Source of the DNA: Acidobacteriota bacterium
GTDB lineage: Bacteria > Acidobacteriota > Vicinamibacteria > Vicinamibacterales > 2-12-FULL-66-21
NCBI GenBank assembly: GCA_003222675.1
Contig: QHWT01000055.1
Location: forward strand, 47,202-111,201
Direction: 5' to 3'
DNA length: 64,000 bases
Program-made: the position numbers and the translations under genes
Shown: positions 50,471-59,883 of the stretch, piece after piece
How the letters are laid out: each line of letters opens with the position of its first letter
How positions within the stretch are numbered: the stretch's first letter is position 1
The notes under the pieces: generated by a model
Told to the model about the DNA's origin: nothing
Database searches by the model: none
The model's input: the letters and a program-made list of their open reading frames with translations, nothing else

Positions 50471-51263
50471 GGCGTCCTCCGCGACGTTGTGGCGTCGCAC
50501 GTCGATGCGACGCCGAACTTGACGTGAAGAGTGACGAGCCGGTGAGGGTGCCGCCGCGAGTGAACGGCCCGGTCTGAGCGCGATGGCGCTCGACTAGGTC
50601 TATCCTGGTCGCGCCGGCGGATTTCGTCCGCGCTGGTCGGCTCACGAGGAGCGTCAACGCACAGGAGATGTTTCCGTGCGCGTCGATGTCCCACGTGGCG
50701 CTGCGGCGAGGTCTCAAGTGTCGAGGAAATCGCTCGCAGGGCCTTCTGTGTTGATTTCCCGGCCCGCGATGGTGCGCTTCGGTGCGGCTGACGATGTAGT
50801 CGAACCGCAATCGAGCGCGAGTCGCGTTGTGTGCCGTGGCCTCGAGTGGCCTCAGGCCGTCTCGGGTTTCCTCAAATCGGCTGCGACGTTATCCGACCGT
50901 TCCGGTGAGAGTGCTTCTTGCTGTCGCCCTGGGGCCACGACCTCGAAGCGTGCTCCACGCGATCCTGGACCGTCGTGGAGGGGTGGCGATTGATTGCCAC
51001 GAGAGAATGAAATGAAAGTACGCTCGTCACCTGCGGTTGTCAAAGGCGGAATGGCACAGACAGTTAAGTACCAACTCGTTCGTCACGTTTAGGGCCGAAA
51101 TTGCGCCGACTGAAAGGGCGATGCAAGGCGTATGGCATCTACAGCTCGATAGCGGAGCAGATCTAAGCGGGAGGTTCAGCGCCATGAAAGCAAGATGATT
51201 GAGAGCAGAACGTCGGACGAGATCGGTCTTCGAGAGCGCCAACCAGACCAGGCGGCTGCCATT
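50471..51263. other. 793-base stretch without a recognisable gene
   Basis: Several short open frames on both strands have no family resemblance or ribosome-binding site. This is probably the decayed body of the integrative element whose int-xis pair lies at 49.6-50.5 kb. Confidence 0.35.
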
Positions 51264-51419
51264 CACGGCGCCGTGAACGCAGATTCCATCCTCCGTCTGG
51301 TTCGAATTACACGGCTAAGCACCCACGCAACAAGCAATAAGAGGACACCGACAAAGAGCACATTGAACGGAAATCGAAAGATCGCACGAAGTTCGTACTC
51401 ACTGACCGTACCTTGACTG
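51264..51419 (-). pseudogene. Membrane-protein fragment
   Basis: The minus strand reads GTVSEYELRAIFRFPFNVLFVGVLLLLVAWVLSRVIRTRRRMESAFTAP then TGA. One helix with a basic inner side is clear. No start codon is in frame, so it is the tail of a lost gene. Confidence 0.4.
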
Positions 51420-51442
51420 CAGCGATCAATGCCGCCGGGTCA

Positions 51443-51479
51443 TACAGAACCGGCCAATCGCATCATCGAACTTCCACAG
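51443..51479. repeat. 37-base repeat, copy 1
   Basis: TACAGAACCGGCCAATCGC...TCGAACTTCCACAG, also at 57223-57259 in the same orientation with 34 of 37 bases identical. Confidence 0.65.
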
Positions 51480-51533
51480 CCTAAGTGCTTGATTTGGCCA
51501 TCCTCGGTTCTTCACTGTGGAATCGATTCACGT

Positions 51534-51812
51534 CTAGTAAGCGATTCCGATCGTGGGTTTGATCGTCTCCGGTTGCTCGAGCACGCGAAGCATGTAGTCG
51601 GCGACGTCGACGTGTGAAATGAAGAGGCCGCGCCGAAGGTTCTTCCAGTGCGCGATCCGGTAGATTCCTGTCAGGCGTCCCTCGGTCAGCCGTGGTGGTC
51701 GCACGACTGTCCAATCCAGATCGCTGTCCCGAAGGATGTCCTCCATCCGCGCGAGGTCGTCGTAGTGTTCGCGAAGCACGGCCTTCGTCAACGGGCCGAG
51801 CAACTGTCGCAT
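51534..51812 (-). pseudogene. C-terminal part of an NAD(P)-binding NmrA/SDR-like protein
   Basis: The frame reads MRQLLGPLTKAVLREHYDDLARMEDILRDSDLDWTVVRPPRLTEGRLTGIYRIAHWKNLRRGLFISHVDVADYMLRVLEQPETIKPTIGIAY. DWTVVRPPRLT and SHVDVADYMLR are typical of NAD(P)H-binding epimerase-like proteins. The Rossmann GxxGxxG half is missing; upstream sequence is in other frames. Confidence 0.65.
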
Positions 51813-52157
51813 GAAAGACCCATCAGCTGGGTCGTGCCTCCTTTCTCGCTGATCGCGCCAAGTGTGGACGGCAGAGTGGCGAGCGCCTTCATCCGCACGC
51901 GGAAGCCTGGGCGAAAATCGTGCTGCGAACCGACGTGCTGCCCATATAGCGCACGGGCCCTCGGCGCGGGATGCTGACGGCATCCGAGCTGACGCCAGGC
52001 TTGTGGTAAGCTCACGCGCTCCGACGCGTCCTGCCCGGAGCTACCTCGGTTCCGGAGGTCGATATTTCCAGGCGAGGGACTGGTGCCTCTTCCGGTCGCC
52101 CAGGTCCCGAAAGAACTTCACGTCCGCGGTTCCGTCACGCAAAAGGGGGAGGAGAGC
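51813..52157. other. Gene-free stretch before a secreted-protein gene
   Basis: No gene is supported. The last bases hold the ribosome-binding site GGGGAGGAGAG of the next gene. Confidence 0.3.
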
Positions 52158-53939
52158 ATGAAGCACGCACGCGCCTTGCTGCTGGGGGGCTTGTGCCTTG
52201 TCGCGACCGGTGTAGTCAAAGGCCAGGCGCCGCAGACCACAGTTCACGGCACCCGAACGACCGCAACCTTCATCGGTACTGCCGCAATCACAGGCACCGC
52301 TCCGCGCGCTGACGATGGATATCTCGGCGTCAGAGAGGAACCGCAAATCGACGCGGCGTTCTCGAAGCCGCAGATTTCTGGCGCGATGAGCCCGGCGCGG
52401 GTGCCGGCGGATCACGTCCCCACGCCGGAGGGCACCGCGATCGCCGCGGAAACGATTTTCGGCTTCAGAGGGATCACGCACTTCGATCAGCGTTTTGCGC
52501 CGACCCTCTTGCCGACGGGTATCAATCTCTCGGCCACGCCGCCCGATCAGGGGCTCGCGGTCGGCAACAACTTCGTCGTCGAGGCGGTGAACAATGCGGT
52601 CGCCGTTTACAACGCGACGACGCGGGCGCGGCTGAACCTGTCTGCATTGAGCCGCTTCTTCGGCCTCGCCCCCGACCTCGATCTGGCCACCGGCGCGAGC
52701 GGACCATTCCTTAGTGATCCGCGCGTCTACTATGACTGGCCGAGCGGCCGCTTCTTTCTCACCGAGCTGACGCTCGGGGTGGTGCCGACGACAGGCGCGT
52801 TCGACGGCACGTCGGCGCTGCTCATCGCCGTGAGTCAGACGAACAATCCGACCGGTCTTTGGAACGTGTTCAAGATCAACACGACGAACGACGGCATCGC
52901 GATCTTCGGGACGTGTCCCTGCTTTGGCGATCAGCCGCTCATCGGCGCGGACGCGAACGCGTTCTACGTGACGACGAACGCTTTCTCGTTGGCGACGTTC
53001 AGATTCCGCGGCGCGCAGGTCTACGCGATTCCGAAGGCGATGTTGATGAGCGGCGGCGCAATCACCGCGCGCCGGTTCGCGCCGATACTGCAGTCGGACG
53101 ATACCGTGGCGTTCACGATTCAGCCGGCTACGGTGCCTCCCGGCGGCACGTTTGCCGAAAATACGGAGCTCTTCATGAGCTCTCTCGATCCGACCAACAC
53201 GCTCGACAACCGGTTGACGGTGTGGGCGCTGACCGGCACGGATAATCTTGCGACCGCGGTTCTCACCAGAGCGACGGTCGCGACGCAGGTGTATGGCTTC
53301 GGCCCATCGATGCAACAGCGGCCAGGGCCGGCGCCGCTCCTCGATCTGCTCGCGAACGGACCGAGCATTTTCCGCGACGGCTCGCTGTTCAAGAACCATC
53401 CGGAGCTGATTGAGTCGAACGACGACAGACTGCAGCAGGTCGTCTACGCGGCGGGCCGGCTCTGGACGAGCCTGAGCACCGTCGTGAAGACGAAGAACGG
53501 GCCGGTTCGCGTCGGCGCTGCCTGGTTCATCGTCCAGCCGACGGTCAGCGGAGCCGCGGTGTCTGGAACGGTCGTTAATCAGGGCTACCTCACCCTGAAC
53601 AACGACAACGTAGTGTTCCCGTCCGTTGGAGTGAACGCGGCCGGCAGGGGGGTGATCGGCGTGAGCGTGATCGGCCCGGACCTGTTCCCGAGCGCGGCGT
53701 ATGCGCGGGTTGACGCGAGCGGCGCGGGTCCCTTGTTCATCTCGCGTGCGGGCGCTGTTCCGCTCGACGACTTCAGCGGGTACGCGCCGTTCGGGTTCCG
53801 CGCCGCGCGATGGGGCGACTACTCGGCCGCAGTTGCGGACGAGAATGGAGATGTCTGGGTCGCGAACGAGTACGTGCCAAACGTCGCCCGTACCGTTCTG
53901 ACAAACTGGGCAACGTTCGTGGCGCGGGTACACCCGTAA
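52158..53939 (+). CDS. Secreted protein of unknown function, probably a beta-propeller
   Basis: 593 residues from the ATG at 52158, chosen for its GGAGGAG site and the signal peptide MKHARALLLGGLCLVATGVVKG. The mature part contains repeated strand-turn units (e.g. DPRVYYDWPSGRFFLTELTLG; LLIAVSQTNNPTGLWNVFKIN; VFPSVGVNAAGRGVIGVSVIG; WGDYSAAVADENGDVWVANEYVP), suggesting a six- to eight-bladed propeller. It has few cysteines (TCPCFGDQPLIGAD) and no membrane anchor. Related proteins are common in acidobacteria as extracellular proteins. No enzyme motif is seen. Confidence 0.75.
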   Translation: MKHARALLLGGLCLVATGVVKGQAPQTTVHGTRTTATFIGTAAITGTAPRADDGYLGVREEPQIDAAFSKPQISGAMSPARVPADHVPTPEGTAIAAETIFGFRGITHFDQRFAPTLLPTGINLSATPPDQGLAVGNNFVVEAVNNAVAVYNATTRARLNLSALSRFFGLAPDLDLATGASGPFLSDPRVYYDWPSGRFFLTELTLGVVPTTGAFDGTSALLIAVSQTNNPTGLWNVFKINTTNDGIAIFGTCPCFGDQPLIGADANAFYVTTNAFSLATFRFRGAQVYAIPKAMLMSGGAITARRFAPILQSDDTVAFTIQPATVPPGGTFAENTELFMSSLDPTNTLDNRLTVWALTGTDNLATAVLTRATVATQVYGFGPSMQQRPGPAPLLDLLANGPSIFRDGSLFKNHPELIESNDDRLQQVVYAAGRLWTSLSTVVKTKNGPVRVGAAWFIVQPTVSGAAVSGTVVNQGYLTLNNDNVVFPSVGVNAAGRGVIGVSVIGPDLFPSAAYARVDASGAGPLFISRAGAVPLDDFSGYAPFGFRAARWGDYSAAVADENGDVWVANEYVPNVARTVLTNWATFVARVHP

Positions 53940-54076
53940 GGCTTACGATGCGGCGGCGGCGCGAAAGGCCCTGCGAGGTCGATTGCGTTCCGCCGCGCGC
54001 CTCCGCGCGCACTATGGTGCGGCGTCACAAAGGACGCCGCAGATATGACGCGCGAACGTTGCCGAGCGCGGACTTC

Positions 54077-55024
54077 TCAGGCGATCTGCGGCGCCATCAC
54101 GAGGCTCTTCATGTACGCGAGCGCCCGTGTGTTCGCCAGATCGATCTCGTCGAGCCCCGCAATCCGGTGGTCCTTCACACACGGCAAGCAGTACTCGGAG
54201 ACGAGATAGCCGTGGTACCCTGTCTGTTGCAGCTCCTTCAGGAACTGCTTGTAGTTGATGGGACCGCCGACCGAAGGCGCCGGCTCCTGGACGATCTCGC
54301 CCGCCGCGGTCTCCAAAAAATTCCATGCGCCGAAATGTGTGAGCAGGATGCGATCGCCACACGCGCGGACGGCTTCGCGCATGTACCCGTCGCTCTGCCG
54401 TTCGTGGAACAGCGGCGCATCCAGGCAGAGACCGACGTTGGCGCGATCCACCGCGCGCAAGATCGCCAGCGTGTCTTCGTAGCCGGGCCGCAGCACCGGC
54501 GCGTGATTCTGCAGCGCGAGCTTGATTCCGCGCTCGGCCGCGTAGTCCGCCGCTTCGCGCAATCCCGACACGACGCGGCGCCATCGCCGAAGGTCGGCGG
54601 GATACAGAGACTTGTAGTAGTTCCCCCGTTCATACGGTGCATAGAAGGCTGTCTCGTCTTCATCGTTGACGACGCCTGGCCAGGCGGCGAACACCTTGAC
54701 GATGCCGACCTCGAGATCCGAGGCGAGGTCGATGACGAGGCGCATCATCGCCAGGTTGTTCTCGCGCTCCTCCATGAGTGGGCTGGCGAAGTTCGACATG
54801 CTTTCCACGGCGCAGAGCTCGACGTGCTCGGCAGCCGCGCCAGTGCGGATCGCCCGCCGGTCCTGCGGCGTCAAGTCGAGCGGCGAGGCGACGGGACGCT
54901 TCGCTTCGACGGAGATGCCGCCGAACCCCAGCTCCCGCGCTTTCCGGAGTTGCTCGAGGAGCGTGAGAGCCGGTCCGTCATAGAACTGGCCCGAATAAGT
55001 GACGGTTAAGAAAGCGAACTTCAA
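54077..55024 (-). CDS. Sugar-phosphate isomerase/epimerase-like TIM-barrel protein
   Basis: 315 residues from TTG at 55024, with GGGAGG 9 bases upstream and a sensible start (LKFAFLTVTYSGQFYDGPALTLLEQLRKARELGFGGISVEAKR). Later blocks GIKLALQNHAPVLRPG, VGLCLDAPLF and LLTHFGAWNF carry the Glu/Asn/His/Asp metal-site positions of the xylose-isomerase-like (AP endonuclease 2) superfamily. Members isomerise or epimerise sugars; the substrate cannot be told. Convergent with the secreted protein. Confidence 0.8.
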   Translation of the reverse strand: MKFAFLTVTYSGQFYDGPALTLLEQLRKARELGFGGISVEAKRPVASPLDLTPQDRRAIRTGAAAEHVELCAVESMSNFASPLMEERENNLAMMRLVIDLASDLEVGIVKVFAAWPGVVNDEDETAFYAPYERGNYYKSLYPADLRRWRRVVSGLREAADYAAERGIKLALQNHAPVLRPGYEDTLAILRAVDRANVGLCLDAPLFHERQSDGYMREAVRACGDRILLTHFGAWNFLETAAGEIVQEPAPSVGGPINYKQFLKELQQTGYHGYLVSEYCLPCVKDHRIAGLDEIDLANTRALAYMKSLVMAPQIA

Positions 55025-55315
55025 CGACGCCCTCCCGCGACAGTGACCGGTCCGTCCGGCCGATGAATTATAGCCGGGTGCCCGCACACTCACCTCGTCA
55101 GTCGTTCGAAATCGGAACCAGCGATCTGTTCAGCAGGCCGAGTACCACCGATCGCGGCGCGACACAGGCCTATGCCGGGCATGGTCCCATCCATCCACTG
55201 CCGGCACTCGATGGAAGTGATCGACGATCTGCTGCGTGATGACGAGCGAATCCGCGGCGTCATTCACTGGGATTCAGTCATTCGCTGGTGCTGGACGCCG
55301 AATGCGCACGCCTAT
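55025..55315. other. Short gene-free stretch
   Basis: Only short unrecognised frames are seen. Confidence 0.3.
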
Positions 55316-56335
55316 TCACTCGGGAAGACAGGCAAGCGCCTCGATGCCCTCTGCAAGCCCCGGTTGTGGCCAGCTGATATCCAAGGCCTTCCAGCTCCGT
55401 CCTGCATCGTCTGATCGGAAGAGGCCGCGGTTGTTGGCAGCGTAGATGACGCCTGATTCGCTGGGATGAGTGGCGAAGCGGCTTGCCGTAGTGCCCTTCG
55501 CTTCCGGCAGTCCGCGCATCGCCTGCTCCCATCGCTCCAGCCCGGCTCTCCGATACACGTAGGCCTCGGCCCACTGCGCTCGATACGCCGTCCCCGGGCC
55601 GCCCGTAGCAGACACGACCACCGTATCGGGATCCGCCGGATCCACGGCAACGGCTACGAGGTAGCCGTGTCGCAACCCATTCTCGGGCGATCTCCAGGAT
55701 TCCCCGGCATCGCTGCTTTCAAAGTACCCGTCGCCAGCGGCCGAGTAGATGCGGCCGGGTGCAAGCGGGTGCGTTGCCGCCGTGTGCGTGTCGTACGGAC
55801 CTCCGCGGACGCGATCGTGCCAGGTTCGTCCGCAGTCGAACGTGCGCACGAGAGCGCCGGCCTCGATCGCGACGAATACGCGGTCAGCGACGGTTACATC
55901 GGCTTCGATCCACCGAACGTGATGCGTGCCTGGTCGTGGGGGAAAACTCCAGGTGACGGCTGAAGGCAGCGCGCGCAGGCCGGCGAGGTCTACCCAGCTC
56001 TGCCCGCCGGTCTCGGAGCGATACACCGCGCTTGGTTCGGTGCCGGCATATACAGTCCCGAATGCGTCAGCCGCATCGGCATAACCCACGGCCACAGCCG
56101 TGATCGTGGGGTGGTCGATGCCCGGTCCGACAGCTTCCCAGTTCCGGCCGCTGTCGCCGCTTCGGAACAAACCGGCCCCCGCAGTTCCGCAGTACGCTCG
56201 CGCCGAGTCGCGCGGGTCAACCGCCACACATTCGGACGACCGTCCGCGCAGGTGTTCGTCGACCGCCCATCTGGACCTCTGCCGGGCAATCAGCACGGCC
56301 GCTCGCGTTGCGATCAGGATGCTGACCATGCTCAA
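55316..56335 (-). CDS. BNR/Asp-box repeat (YCF48/sialidase-like) propeller protein
   Basis: 339 residues with at least five Asp-box motifs: SGDSGRNWEA, SETGGQSWVD, TFDCGRTWHD, SSDAGESWRS, SDDAGRSWKA, at roughly equal spacing of 50-60 residues, interleaved with DP.D...VY/V strands. This is a seven-bladed propeller like YCF48 or exo-sialidase families. The catalytic residues of sialidases are not evident. The N-terminus has a hydrophobic stretch (MSMVSILIATRAAVLIA) that may be an anchor. Confidence 0.8.
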   Translation of the reverse strand: MSMVSILIATRAAVLIARQRSRWAVDEHLRGRSSECVAVDPRDSARAYCGTAGAGLFRSGDSGRNWEAVGPGIDHPTITAVAVGYADAADAFGTVYAGTEPSAVYRSETGGQSWVDLAGLRALPSAVTWSFPPRPGTHHVRWIEADVTVADRVFVAIEAGALVRTFDCGRTWHDRVRGGPYDTHTAATHPLAPGRIYSAAGDGYFESSDAGESWRSPENGLRHGYLVAVAVDPADPDTVVVSATGGPGTAYRAQWAEAYVYRRAGLERWEQAMRGLPEAKGTTASRFATHPSESGVIYAANNRGLFRSDDAGRSWKALDISWPQPGLAEGIEALACLPE

Positions 56336-56489
56336 TTATCTATCGTCGAAGAACGGCGTCATAAGCCTAGGAAAGCTCGTCCGCGCCAGCCGAGTGGAGG
56401 GATGCTCTGGGATCGCCGACGGCACGGGGTTCGCTTCTCTCGATCCAAGAGTGCAGCTCGAGCGCCTCGAGCATGCTGAGGAGGACACC

Positions 56490-56942
56490 GTGCGAACTCT
56501 ACTCTGCGCAGCGCTCATGGCTCTGGTCGGTATCGGCGCGCCAGCGATCGCTCAGGGGACAATCAAGAAATCGAAAACGAAGATTTCTGTCGATGAAGGG
56601 AAGAAGGTCGCGGTCACCGGGTGCGTCACGCGAACGCCCGAAGGAGAGTTCTCGCTGACGCACGCCGCCGGAAAGGACGGCGCACTCGGCTCGTACATCC
56701 TGATCGCCAAGGACGACCAACGGAAGGAGCTCGAGAAGCACGTCGGCCATCGCGTCGAAGTTCAAGGCAAGGCGGCGGACCAGGGGGACGGCAAACTCAC
56801 GGTAAAGAACGAGTCGAAAGTGCGTACCACAGAGGGCGACACGAAGAAACGCGAGAGCACGACCAAGGTCGAAGGAGATCTGAACGGATTGCCGTTTCTA
56901 GGCGTCAAGTCAGTGCGGATGCTCGCGGCGGCGTGTCCATAG
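56490..56942 (+). CDS. Small secreted OB-fold-like protein
   Basis: 150 residues from GTG at 56490 with GAGGAGG 5-8 bases upstream. Signal peptide VRTLLCAALMALVGIGAPAIAQG, then KKVAVTGCVTRTPEGEFSLTHAAGKDGALGSYILIAKDDQRKELEKHVGHRVEVQGKAAD, a pattern of an OB-fold binding domain, and a basic tail rich in Lys/Glu/Thr. Related small periplasmic proteins occur in acidobacteria; function unknown. A longer upstream frame exists but overlaps the Asp-box gene on the other strand. Confidence 0.7.
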   Translation: MRTLLCAALMALVGIGAPAIAQGTIKKSKTKISVDEGKKVAVTGCVTRTPEGEFSLTHAAGKDGALGSYILIAKDDQRKELEKHVGHRVEVQGKAADQGDGKLTVKNESKVRTTEGDTKKRESTTKVEGDLNGLPFLGVKSVRMLAAACP

Positions 56943-57352
56943 GTTCTGTGGCCGCACCAGTCCCACGTCCTTCCACCGGTCCTGGACCACCGCGTACTCG
57001 GCGGAGAGGACGGGGCCTTGAAGAAGACCTGACGAGTCGGTGAGCTGACGTTGGACAATGCGCCGCATGACGCGACCCGACGATGCCTCACGCGATGCGT
57101 CGTAACGGGGGATTTTGCGCAAACCTGCACAGCCCCGGAATTACCGCGCCCGCGCATTGAACGGCGCCACAGCGAGTTCGTCCGGACTCATGGTCTCGGC
57201 GAGTTGACCACGGGCAATAATTTACAGAACCGGCCAATCGCGCTATCGAACTTCCACAGGACGCGCGATTCGCGGCGGTCCGTGACTTTGGCGGGATCAC
57301 GCAGACGAAGAAAATCCACCGCGAGATTCGGTCGTTTACGTGGCTTCGGGCC
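56943..57352. other. 410-base spacer before the second frameshifted permease
   Basis: No gene is supported. It contains the second copy of the 37-base repeat (57223-57259). Confidence 0.35.
57223..57259. repeat. 37-base repeat, copy 2
   Basis: Same as 51443-51479 with three changes in the middle (CGCGCTATCG against CGCATCATCG). Confidence 0.65.
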
Positions 57353-59784
57353 GTGCGGCAGGACCTGAAGTACTCGTTCCGGCGATTAATCAAGGATCCT
57401 GTGTTCACGTTGATCGCTGTCGCGACGCTCGGGCTGGGCATTGGCGCCAACACGGCCGTTTTTTCAATCGTGAACGGCGTCCTGCTGAATCCGCTCCCGT
57501 ATCCGGAGCCGGATCGCCTCGTCGCTGTCTACTCGCGGACGGCCGATACACTGAAGGGCTCATCTTCCTATCCCAACTTCCTCGACTGGGTACGCAACAA
57601 CCAGTCGTTCTGCGATCTTGCCGCGTTCCGGCCAGACGATCTCAATCTGATAGGGCTGGGGCAGCCTGAGCGCGTACGTGCGGAGATGGTCTCCGCCAGT
57701 TTTTTCCGGTTGCTTGGGGTGCAGCCGATTGTTGGCCGCACCTTCTCTGACGCTGACGATCAGCTGGGTGTGACGCCGGTGGTGCTGATCAGTGAGAGCT
57801 TCTGGCAAGGAGGTTCGGCTCTTCAGCGACCGCGCTGGGTCAGACGCTGACGCTCAGCGGGACCGCCTACGTCATCATCGGCGTGATCCCCGCCACGTTT
57901 CAGTTCGATGCCAGGAACTTTCAGCACAGCGATGTATATGCGCCAATCGGCTCCTGGAATGCGCCCGAGTTTCGCAATCGCAAGGTGTCGATGGCGATGG
58001 ACGTCGTCGGTCGCCTAAAGCCACGCGTCAGTCTGGAACAAGCAGACAGCGATTTGCAGGCGCTTGCACGCGGCCTGGCCGACGCCTATCCCGAGGCGAA
58101 TAACGGGACAGGTGTCACGCTGGTTCCACTCAAGTCGGACCTGGTTGGCCCTGTCAAATCACTGCTGCTCTTACTGGTCGGGGCAGTGCTATTTGTGCTC
58201 CTGATCGCCGGTGTCAATGTCGCGAACCTCTTGCTCGCGCGCTCGAACCGCCGCGCAGCCGAAGTCGCGATTCGGACTGCGCTGGGGGCGAGCCGGAGCC
58301 GCATTGTCCGGCAATTTCTGACCGAAAGTGCGGTGTTGGCGCTGGCAGGCGGCGTCCTTGGCAGCCTTACCGCCTTTTGGGGAACCGAGGCGTCGCTCGC
58401 GCTGCTGCCGGCGATCTGGCTGCCTCGCGCTGAGGAGATCCGAGTTGACGAACGCGTGCTGTTCGTCACGACCCTCGCGTCCGTGGTCATCGGAGTTCTG
58501 TTCGGGTTGGTTCCAGCACTCAAAGCTTCGCGCCTCGATCTGAGAGCACGGGAGCCGCGTTCCGGTGGCATCCCCCATCGGACCCAAGGCATTTTCGTGG
58601 TCGTTGAAATCGCGCTCGCCCTGGTGCTGTTGGTTGGAGCGGGATTGATGACTCGCAGCCTGGCCACGGCCCTGCGCATGGATCCAGGATTCAACTCCGA
58701 TCAGCTCCTGGTGGCACGAGTATCGTCTCCCGTCTCAAACGCCAGTCCGGACCAGGTTCGCGCAGTGTGGCGGCAGATGAACCAGAGGTTCGAGACCACA
58801 CCAGGCATTCAGGGCGCTTCACTCAGTGCGGGTGCCGTGCCGATGACAGGCGCCTACAGTGCCCTGCCCTTCTGGCCGGAGGGCGAAGTAAAGCCATCGA
58901 GACCAGCGGAGATGAACTGGGCGCTTTCTTATTTCGTCGAGGCGAGCTATCTGAAGGTGATGGGAATTCCACTGGAGCGGGGGCGCTTTCTTGGATCACA
59001 AGATAACGAGCATTCGTCGCCAGTGGTGGTGATCGACAGCCAGTTCGCCAGGCGACATTTTGGTGATCGAGATCCTGTTGGACATCGTATCAACGTTGAC
59101 ATCCTGAACATCAGCCCAGAAATCGTCGGCGTTGTTGGACACGTGAAACAGTGGGGCCTCGACGAGAGTGTGGCGTCACCGTATCGCGAGCAATGTTATC
59201 TCTCGGTCTACCAGATCCCGGATCATTTCTTACCTCTCGCGGTCAGAGACATTGCCCTGGTGTTCAGGACGACTGATGCTCCGCTTGCGCAGGTTGGGCC
59301 GATTCGCCGGGTGCTGCAAGAGATCAACGGCCAATACGTCATGTATGGTGAGCAAGCCATGGAAGGAGCCATTTCGGCCGGGTTGGCCAGACGCCGCTTT
59401 ACGATGATCGTGCTCGGAGTGTTTGCCGCCCTTGCGCTGCTCATGGCCTGCGTCGGCATCTATGGCGTTATCTCGCATCTCGTTGGGGAGCGAACGCATG
59501 AAATCGCCATCCGTATGGCGCTCGGGGCCGAGCGGTGGGAGGTCTTGCGGATGGTGCTTCGGGATGGCGCGAAAATGGCACTGGCAGGTCTCGCCATGGG
59601 CCTCGGGGCCGCCCTGGGGCTCACGCGCCTTATCGCGAGCATGCTGTTCGGCGTCAGCACGCACGATCCAGTCACAATTGCTGGAGTTGTGAGCCTGCTG
59701 ATGTTTGTCGCGTTCGCGGCGTGCTACCTCCCCGCGCGGCGTGCAACTCGCGTCGATCCGATGATTGCGCTCAGAAACGATTGA
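57353..59784 (+). pseudogene. ADOP-family permease with one frameshift
   Basis: From GTG at 57353: RQDLKYSFRRLIKDPVFTLIAVATLGLGIGANTAVFSIVNGVLL, the first periplasmic domain (VSASFFRLLGVQPIVGRTFSDAD), then VLISESFWQG. There the frame breaks by one base (GGAGG-TTCGG, about 57813), and FGSSATALGQTLTLSGTAYVIIGVIP continues in the next frame. From there it is complete to RRATRVDPMIALRND at 59784 with both FtsX blocks (GVNVANLLLARSNRRAAEVAIRTALGAS; VGIYGVISHLVGERTHEIAIRMALGAE). One base restores about 810 residues. It has no PadR neighbour. Confidence 0.82.
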
Positions 59785-59883
59785 CTCAACGCATCTACCG
59801 GTGAGCTAGTCGGAGGGGTGACGTCTTTTAATGATCGTCTGGCGACACCCGATGCTCGACGAGCGAGCGTGGCAATTCTCCCT
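59785..59883. other. Short intergenic gap
   Basis: Convergent ends of the permease and the regulator; CTACCGGTGAGCTAGTCGGAGGG contains no clear terminator. Confidence 0.3.

Noticed and set aside
52041..53933. 630-residue minus-strand frame opposite the secreted propeller
   Set aside because: Arg-rich shadow; the plus-strand gene has a signal peptide and ribosome-binding site.
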